From: Burkholderia sp. SRS-46 | GTDB taxonomy: Bacteria; Pseudomonadota; Gammaproteobacteria; Burkholderiales; Burkholderiaceae | Assembly (NCBI RefSeq): GCF_004343775.1 | Contig: NZ_PTXL01000002.1 | Location: 124,001 to 188,000 of the forward strand | Direction: 5' to 3' | DNA: 64,000 nt | Shown here: piece by piece, positions 58,672-64,000 of the stretch | Numbering within the stretch: position 1 is the first letter of the stretch | How the letters are laid out: each line of letters begins with the position of its first letter | The notes under the pieces: generated by a model | Database searches by the model: none | The model's input: the letters and a program-made list of their open reading frames with translations, nothing else | Told to the model about the DNA's origin: nothing | Made by a program: the position numbers and the translations under genes

Positions 58672-60174
58672 ATGACGCGAGGCAAAGCCGCGATTCCGCT
58701 CGATCTGCCTTGCCCTCCGGGGCTCGCGACCGGAAGCCCGCAATCGAAGCAGGACTGCATCGCCGACGCGATTCGCGACGCGATCCTGAAACGCCTGCTC
58801 CCCGGCGACGGCGCGCTGCCGTCCAGCCGCACGCTGGCCGCCCGCTGGGGCGTCGCGCGCGGCACCGTCGAGGCGGCCTACGACCGGCTGGGCGCCGAGG
58901 GGTACATCGCGCGCACGCGCGGCTCGGGGTCGCGGGTGTGCGCGGTGGTCCCGGACAGCTATCTGCGCGCGTCCGCGCAGTCGCGGGAGAACGGCGCCGC
59001 GCGCCCCGGCGCGGAGCCGCCGCCGGAGCCGGCCGGGGAAACGGACGCGGCGGCGGCCCCGGAACACGCAGTGCGCCCGGGCGTCCCGTTCGTCGCGCGG
59101 CTCGCCGATCCCGGCCTGCTGCCGATGCAGCAATGGAAGAAGGCGCTCGGCACGAGCCTGCTTGCCGCGACCGCGAGCGACCTCTGTTCGACGCCGACGC
59201 AAGGCGTCGCGGGCCTGCGCGACGAGATTGCCGGATACCTGCGCGAATACCGCGGGATCCCGTGCGGCGCCGACGACATCTTCATCACGACCGGCATCCG
59301 CCATTCGATCGATCTCGTCGCGCGCACCGTGCTCTCCCCGGGCTGCGCGGTGCTGATGGAAGACCCCGGCTACGCGTCGGCGGCGCACATCTTCGCGATG
59401 ACGGGCGCGCGCGTGATCGACGTGCCGGTCGACCAGGAAGGCATCGAGACGGCCGCGCTGGACCGGCACCCCGATGCGCGCGCCGCCTACGTGACGCCCG
59501 CGCACCAGGCGCCGCTCGGGGTCACGATGTCGGTGTCGCGCCGGCTCGAACTGCTCGACTGGGCGCAGCGCCGGCGCGCGTGGATCATCGAGGACGACTA
59601 CGACGGCGAGTTCGGCTATCAGGCCGCGCCGCTGCCCGCGCTGAAGTCGCTCGACACCTGCGATCGGGTGATCTATTGCGGCTCGTTCAACAAGACGCTG
59701 TTCTCCGGGCTGCGCATCGGCTTCATGGTCGTGCCGGCGGCGCTGCGGCCGGCGCTCGCGGCCGTGTGGCGCGTGACCGGGCGCAGCGTCGGCGTCGCGC
59801 CGCAGCTCGCGCTGGCCCGCTTCATCGGGCGCGGCGATTTCGCGAAGCACCTGCGCGCGAGCCGGCACGCATACCGCCAGCGGCGCGACATCGTCCTGGA
59901 GCAGCTCGAGAAGCACGCCAACGGGCGATACACGGTGTCGGGCGAGCATGCCGGCTTTCATTTCGTGCTGTGGCTGCCGCCCGGCATGGACGACGCGTCG
60001 TACGTCGCGAACGCGCACGCGGCCGGCGTGGCGCTGCAGCCGATCCGCGGCTTTTGCCGCAGCGCCGAGCGCGACGCGGGCGTGATCGTCGGGTATTCGG
60101 CGCTGACGGCCGCGCACGCGAAGCATGGCGGGCGGATCCTCGGCACGCTGCTGTCGACTCCGGGAAATCCATGA
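58672..60174 (+). CDS. MocR-type regulator (GntR domain fused to aminotransferase-like domain)
   Basis: 500 residues. An N-terminal GntR winged helix (IADAIRDAILKRLLPGDGALPSSRTLAARWGVARGTVEAAYDRL) is followed by a long, Ala/Pro-rich linker and a fold-type I PLP domain: EDPGYASAAHIF, EDDYDGEFGYQ and the PLP-lysine motif GSFNKTLFSGLRIGF. It is divergent from a Bcr/CflA exporter. It is the second MocR protein in the window and clearly different from the one at 13881-15341. Confidence 0.92.
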   Translation: MTRGKAAIPLDLPCPPGLATGSPQSKQDCIADAIRDAILKRLLPGDGALPSSRTLAARWGVARGTVEAAYDRLGAEGYIARTRGSGSRVCAVVPDSYLRASAQSRENGAARPGAEPPPEPAGETDAAAAPEHAVRPGVPFVARLADPGLLPMQQWKKALGTSLLAATASDLCSTPTQGVAGLRDEIAGYLREYRGIPCGADDIFITTGIRHSIDLVARTVLSPGCAVLMEDPGYASAAHIFAMTGARVIDVPVDQEGIETAALDRHPDARAAYVTPAHQAPLGVTMSVSRRLELLDWAQRRRAWIIEDDYDGEFGYQAAPLPALKSLDTCDRVIYCGSFNKTLFSGLRIGFMVVPAALRPALAAVWRVTGRSVGVAPQLALARFIGRGDFAKHLRASRHAYRQRRDIVLEQLEKHANGRYTVSGEHAGFHFVLWLPPGMDDASYVANAHAAGVALQPIRGFCRSAERDAGVIVGYSALTAAHAKHGGRILGTLLSTPGNP

Positions 60175-60279
60175 CACAAACCTGTCGATTGCACACAAAA
60201 ATGAAAGCAGGCTGAAAGTGCCCCCCACTTACCATCCGCCTCACTCGAACAACACCGACGCGTAATTGGAGGAAGACAC

Positions 60280-61380
60280 ATGCCGTTCGCACCGAAGCAC
60301 CTCGCCACCGCCCTCACGCTCATCGCGGGCGCCGCCGCCGGCACCGCCTGGGCGCAGGTTCCGGCCGGCTATCCGGGCAGCTACCAGGGCGTGGTCGACG
60401 CCGCGAAGAAGGAAGGCAAGCTGATCGTCTACTCGACGACCGACACCGGCCTCGTGCGGCCGTTGATCAAGGACTTCGAGAGCCTGTACGGCGTCAAGGT
60501 CGAATACAACGACATGAACAGCACCGAGCTGTACAACCGCTACATCAGCGAGAACGCGGCGGACAGCACCAGCGCCGACGTGCTGTGGAGCTCGGCGATG
60601 GACCTGCAGGTGAAGCTCGTCAACGACGGCCTGATGGCGTCGTACGATTCGCCCGAAAGCACCCACGTGCCGCAGTGGGCGCAATACCAGAAGCAGGCGT
60701 ACGGCACGACCTACGAGCCGCTCGCGATCGTCTACAACAAGCGGCTGATTCCGGACAGCGAAGTGCCGAAGACCCGCACCGACCTGATCAAGCTGCTCAC
60801 CGCGCAATCGGACAAGTTCAAGGGCAAGGTCACGACCTACGACATCGAGAAGTCGGGCGTCGGCTTCAACTACCTGACGCAGGACGCGCACGTGAACGAG
60901 AAGGTCACGTGGGAGCTCGTGAAGGCGATCGGCGCGACCGGGCCGAAGCTGCAGTCGAGCACCGGCGCGATGATGGAGCGGATCTCGTCGGGCGAGAACC
61001 TGATCGGCTACAACATCATCGGCTCGTATGCGTATGCCAAGGCGAAAAAGGACAAGTCGATCGGCTACGTGTTCCCGAAGGACTACACGCAGGTCGTGAG
61101 CCGCCTCGCGACGATCTCGAAGAAGGCGAAGAGCCCGAACGCCGCGAAGCTGTGGGTCGACTACCTGCTGTCGCAGCGCGGCCAGACGCTGATCGCGAAC
61201 CAGGCGAACCTGTACGCCATCCGCGGGGACGTGAACGGCGAAACCTCGGCCGCGAGCCTCTCGAAGGAGCTCGGCGATTCGCTGAAGCCGATCCAGATCG
61301 GCACCGGCCTGCTGGTCTACCTCGACCAGTCGAAGCGTCTCGCGTTCCTCAAGCAGTGGCAGCAGTCGATCAAGCGCTGA
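60280..61380 (+). CDS. ABC transporter substrate-binding protein, ferric iron (FbpA/AfuA)-like
   Basis: 366 residues with a Sec signal peptide ending GTAWAQ. Family 1/iron-type periplasmic binding protein: AAKKEGKLIVYSTTDTGLVRPLIKDFES, STSADVLWSSAMDL, YGTTYEPLAIVYNKRLIP. Relatives bind Fe3+, spermidine, thiamine or aminoethylphosphonate, so the ligand is not certain. ggagga precedes the ATG. It starts a three-gene import operon and is separated from the permease gene by a stem-loop. Confidence 0.9.
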   Translation: MPFAPKHLATALTLIAGAAAGTAWAQVPAGYPGSYQGVVDAAKKEGKLIVYSTTDTGLVRPLIKDFESLYGVKVEYNDMNSTELYNRYISENAADSTSADVLWSSAMDLQVKLVNDGLMASYDSPESTHVPQWAQYQKQAYGTTYEPLAIVYNKRLIPDSEVPKTRTDLIKLLTAQSDKFKGKVTTYDIEKSGVGFNYLTQDAHVNEKVTWELVKAIGATGPKLQSSTGAMMERISSGENLIGYNIIGSYAYAKAKKDKSIGYVFPKDYTQVVSRLATISKKAKSPNAAKLWVDYLLSQRGQTLIANQANLYAIRGDVNGETSAASLSKELGDSLKPIQIGTGLLVYLDQSKRLAFLKQWQQSIKR

Positions 61381-61402
61381 TCGCCGGCTAGCCCATCGCC
61401 AG

Positions 61403-61427
61403 GCATCGCCCGCGCCGCGGGCGATGC
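61403..61427 (+). terminator. Intercistronic stem-loop after the binding-protein gene
   Basis: An 11-bp perfect stem (gcatcgcccgc / gcgggcgatgc) with a 3-base loop, followed by a pyrimidine run ending tttt. Between a binding-protein gene and its permease gene such a structure usually causes partial termination or protects the upstream mRNA. Confidence 0.65.
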
Positions 61428-61484
61428 GCCTCCCCCTTTTCGACGACTTCCTTTAGGCGGCCCGCGGGCCGCAGGGGCGAACTC

Positions 61485-63254
61485 ATGCTTTCAACCAGCA
61501 CGCGCGGCGCGCCGACGGCCGCCGCGCAACCCTCCGGCGGCGGCGCGGTTCCCGCGCTGCCCGCCAGCCCGCTGCAGCCGCTCGCCGGCATGCTGCGCTG
61601 GATCGTGATCGCGGTGCTCACGGTCGCGGTCGCGCTGCCGCTCGGCTTCATCCTGTTCCAGAGCCTGCTGTCCGCGCCGTTCTTCGACGCGAACCGCACG
61701 CTCGGCATCGACGGCTTCCGCTTCATCTTCAGCGATCCCGACTTCTGGTCGGCCGTGAAGAACTCGTTCATCATCGCCGGCGGGATGCTGTTCATCTCGA
61801 TCCCGCTCGGCGGCATCCTCGCGTTCCTGATGGTGCGCACCGACCTGCCCGGCCGGCGCTGGCTCGAGCCGCTGCTGCTCACGCCGGTGTTCGTGTCGCC
61901 GATGGTGCTCGCGTTCGGCTACGTCGTCGCGGCCGGCCCGGTCGGCTTCTACTCGGTGTGGTTCAAGGAACTGTTCGGGGTGCAAAACGTGCCTTGGAAC
62001 GTGTATTCGATCTTCGCGATCACGCTGATCGTCGGCCTCACGCACGTGCCGCACGTGTACCTGTATTCGTCGGCCGCGCTGCGCAACCTCGGCTCCGACG
62101 TCGAGGAAGCGGCGCGCGTGGCGGGCGCGCGGCCGTTCCGCGTCGCGCTCGACGTCAGCCTGCCGATGACGATGCCCGCGCTGCTGTTCGCCGGCGTGCT
62201 GGTGTTCTTCCTCGGCTTCGAGGTGTTCGGGCTGCCGCTCGTGCTCGGCGATCCGGAAGGCCACCTCGTGCTCGCGACCTACCTGTACAAGCTGACCAAC
62301 AAGCTCGGCGTGCCGTCGTATCACCTGATGGCCGCGGTCGCCGTGTGCATCGTCGCGATCACGTTCCCGCTCGTGCTGCTGCAGCGCCGCCTGCTGAAGA
62401 CGGCGAGCCGCTTCGTGACGGTGAAGGGCAAGGCCGGCCGCACGACGGTGCTGCCGCTCGGCGCGTGGCGCTGGGTCGCGCTCGCGATCGTCGTGCTGTG
62501 GCTCGCGCTGACCGTGGTCGTGCCGATCTCCGGCATCGTGCTGCGCGCGTTCGTGACCAACTGGGGCGAAGGCGTCGCGCTCGGCGAAGTGCTGACGCTG
62601 GCGAACTTCACCGAGCTGTTCGAGCAGGACAACCTGGTGCGCGCGATCGTCAACACGCTCGGGATCGGCGTGATCGGCGGCGCGGTCGCGGTCGGCTTCT
62701 ACTCGCTCGTCGCGTTCGCCGGCCACCGCCGCCACGACTGGGCGACCAGGCTGCTCGACTACCTCGTGCTGCTGCCGCGCGCGGTGCCGGGCCTGCTCGC
62801 CGGTCTCGCATTCCTGTGGATCTTCCTGTTCGTGCCGGGCCTGCGCGAGATCAAGAACTCGATGTGGAGCATCTGGATCGCGTACACCGTCGTGTGGCTC
62901 GCATACGGGATGCGCCTGATCCAGAGCGCGCTGCTGCAGGTCGGGCCCGAGCTCGAGGAAGCCGGGCGCAGCGTCGGCGCGACGCGCGGCCGCGTGTCGC
63001 TCGACGTGACGCTGCCGCTCGTGCGCTTCGGCCTGCTCGCCGCGTGGCTGCTGATCTTCATGATCTTCGAGCGCGAATACTCGACCGCCGTCTACCTGCT
63101 GTCGCCCGGCACCGAAGTGATCGGCGCGCTGCTCGTGTCGCTGTGGGCGACCGGCGCCGTCGACCAGGTCGCCGCGCTCTCTGTCATCAACATCGCGATG
63201 GTCGGCGCCGGTCTCGGCGTGGCCCTGCGCTTCGGAGTGAAACTTCATGGATAA
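61485..63254 (+). CDS. ABC transporter permease, iron-type (FbpB-like, two fused permease halves)
   Basis: 589 residues containing two copies of the binding-protein-dependent permease domain (about 85-290 and 365-580). Each has its own EAA loop: VEEAARVAGARPFRVALDVSLPM and LEEAGRSVGATRGRVSLDVTLPL. The fused, 12-helix arrangement is that of FbpB/ThiP-type importers. The first about 35 residues form a cytoplasmic Ala/Pro-rich tail. The gene overlaps the ATPase start by 8 bases. Confidence 0.93.
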   Translation: MLSTSTRGAPTAAAQPSGGGAVPALPASPLQPLAGMLRWIVIAVLTVAVALPLGFILFQSLLSAPFFDANRTLGIDGFRFIFSDPDFWSAVKNSFIIAGGMLFISIPLGGILAFLMVRTDLPGRRWLEPLLLTPVFVSPMVLAFGYVVAAGPVGFYSVWFKELFGVQNVPWNVYSIFAITLIVGLTHVPHVYLYSSAALRNLGSDVEEAARVAGARPFRVALDVSLPMTMPALLFAGVLVFFLGFEVFGLPLVLGDPEGHLVLATYLYKLTNKLGVPSYHLMAAVAVCIVAITFPLVLLQRRLLKTASRFVTVKGKAGRTTVLPLGAWRWVALAIVVLWLALTVVVPISGIVLRAFVTNWGEGVALGEVLTLANFTELFEQDNLVRAIVNTLGIGVIGGAVAVGFYSLVAFAGHRRHDWATRLLDYLVLLPRAVPGLLAGLAFLWIFLFVPGLREIKNSMWSIWIAYTVVWLAYGMRLIQSALLQVGPELEEAGRSVGATRGRVSLDVTLPLVRFGLLAAWLLIFMIFEREYSTAVYLLSPGTEVIGALLVSLWATGAVDQVAALSVINIAMVGAGLGVALRFGVKLHG

Positions 63255-64000
63255 GCTCATCGTCGACGATCTTCATCTCAGCTACGGCGCGAACCCGATC
63301 CTCAAGGGCGTGTCGTTCGAACTGAAAGCCGGCGAAGTCGTCTGCCTGCTCGGCGCGTCGGGCAGCGGCAAGACCACGCTGCTGCGCGCGGTCGCCGGCC
63401 TCGAACAGCCGTCCGACGGCCGCATCCAGCTCGATGACCGGGTGTTCTTCGACGGCGCGCAGCGCGTCGACCTGCCGGTCGAACAGCGCTCGCTCGGCCT
63501 CGTGTTCCAGTCGTACGCGCTGTGGCCGCACCGCACCGTCGCCGACAACGTCGGCTACGGGCTCAAGCTGCGCCGCGTCGCGCCGGCCGAACAGAAGCGC
63601 CGCGTGCAGACCGCGCTCGACCAGCTCGGCCTCGGGCACCTCGCGGCACGCTTGCCGCACCAGCTGTCGGGCGGCCAGCAGCAGCGCGTCGCGATCGCCC
63701 GCGCGCTCGTCTACAACCCGCCGGTGATCCTGCTCGACGAGCCGCTGTCGAACCTCGACGCGAAGCTGCGCGAGGAAGCGCGCGCGTGGCTGCGCGAGCT
63801 GATCGTGTCGCTCGGGCTGTCCGCGCTGTGCGTGACGCACGACCAGACCGAGGCGATGGCGATGTCCGACCGCATCCTGCTGCTGCGCAATGGCCGCATC
63901 GAGCAGGAAGGCACTCCGGCCGAGCTGTACGGCGCGCCGCGTTCGCTGTACACGGCCGAATTCATGGGCAGCAACAACCGGATCGACGCGCGCGTCGCGG
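63247..64000 (+). CDS. ABC transporter ATP-binding protein, FbpC/PotA-like (partial, cut by window end)
   Basis: The first 251 residues are inside the window. Complete nucleotide-binding domain: Walker A GASGSGKTTLL, Q-loop LVFQSYALWPHRTVADNVGYG, signature LSGGQQQRVAIARAL, Walker B VILLDEPLSNLD and switch His in CVTHDQTEAMAMSD. The C-terminal regulatory domain, expected in FbpC or PotA, is only just entered at the window edge. It powers the importer encoded by the two upstream genes. Confidence 0.93.
   Translation, partial: MDKLIVDDLHLSYGANPILKGVSFELKAGEVVCLLGASGSGKTTLLRAVAGLEQPSDGRIQLDDRVFFDGAQRVDLPVEQRSLGLVFQSYALWPHRTVADNVGYGLKLRRVAPAEQKRRVQTALDQLGLGHLAARLPHQLSGGQQQRVAIARALVYNPPVILLDEPLSNLDAKLREEARAWLRELIVSLGLSALCVTHDQTEAMAMSDRILLLRNGRIEQEGTPAELYGAPRSLYTAEFMGSNNRIDARVA

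Noticed and set aside
57235..60228. Open frame of 997 codons on the minus strand
   Set aside because: Only the part below 58464 is a real gene (the Bcr/CflA exporter). The upstream part is antisense to the MocR gene and has no protein features.

Overview
The window is GC-rich, gene-dense proteobacterial DNA. Its gene content and style (many LysR and MocR regulators, RND and ABC exporters, large sulfur and amine utilisation loci, a 16-strand type porin, GTG starts, ATGA/GTGA overlaps) fit Burkholderia, most likely a secondary chromosome of a Burkholderia cepacia complex-type organism. That assignment is inference from style; no marker gene is present. I saw no rRNA, tRNA, CRISPR array, insertion sequence or phage gene.

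Layout. 1-4.3 kb: the end of an RND efflux adaptor, its NodT-type outer membrane channel and a metal-type two-component pair, closed by a strong intrinsic terminator. 4.3-8.4 kb: a LysE exporter converging on an AraC regulator, a short-chain dehydrogenase, a small lipoprotein and an AI-2E-type permease. 8.5-11.7 kb: a three-gene electrophile/aldehyde detoxification operon (YqhD-type alcohol dehydrogenase, DJ-1/PfpI protein, old yellow enzyme) preceded by two copies of a TetR-type operator that bracket an intrinsic terminator. 11.9-16.4 kb: a LysR/SDR pair, then a MocR regulator with an AhpD-like protein and a cupin. 17.5-22.8 kb: a complete TetR-regulated ABC drug exporter resembling cecR-ybhGFSR, with its own outer membrane channel. 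23.1-27.5 kb: a porin, a stand-alone squalene/phytoene synthase and a lipoprotein glycerophosphodiesterase.

27.4-39.7 kb is a sulfur block. A cysteine dioxygenase-like gene and a four-domain rhodanese share an operon and are divergent from a LysR gene. Next comes an SfnB-like acyl-CoA dehydrogenase, divergent from an SsuD-like monooxygenase, class II aldolase, SsuA/SsuC/SsuB-type transporter, membrane cytochrome c and a second binding protein. A MOSC protein, a 50-residue membrane protein and a nitronate monooxygenase follow.

42.3-52.1 kb is the most unusual part: seven tightly spaced minus-strand genes. In transcription order they are an FAD/NAD(P)-binding protein, a Tat-exported alpha/beta hydrolase without its nucleophile serine, an unfamiliar transporter, a DAO oxidase with an extra N-terminal domain, a gamma-glutamyltransferase without a signal peptide, an aminotransferase, and PurU. 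A divergent LysR gene and a convergent LysR paralogue lie beside it, and the intergenic DNA there is strikingly AT-rich. I infer a dedicated pathway for an N-substituted or gamma-glutamylated amino compound that releases one-carbon units; the substrate is unknown.

54.9-64 kb: a TctDE-type two-component system, a Bcr/CflA drug exporter divergent from a second MocR regulator, and a ferric-iron-type ABC importer whose ATPase runs off the right edge.
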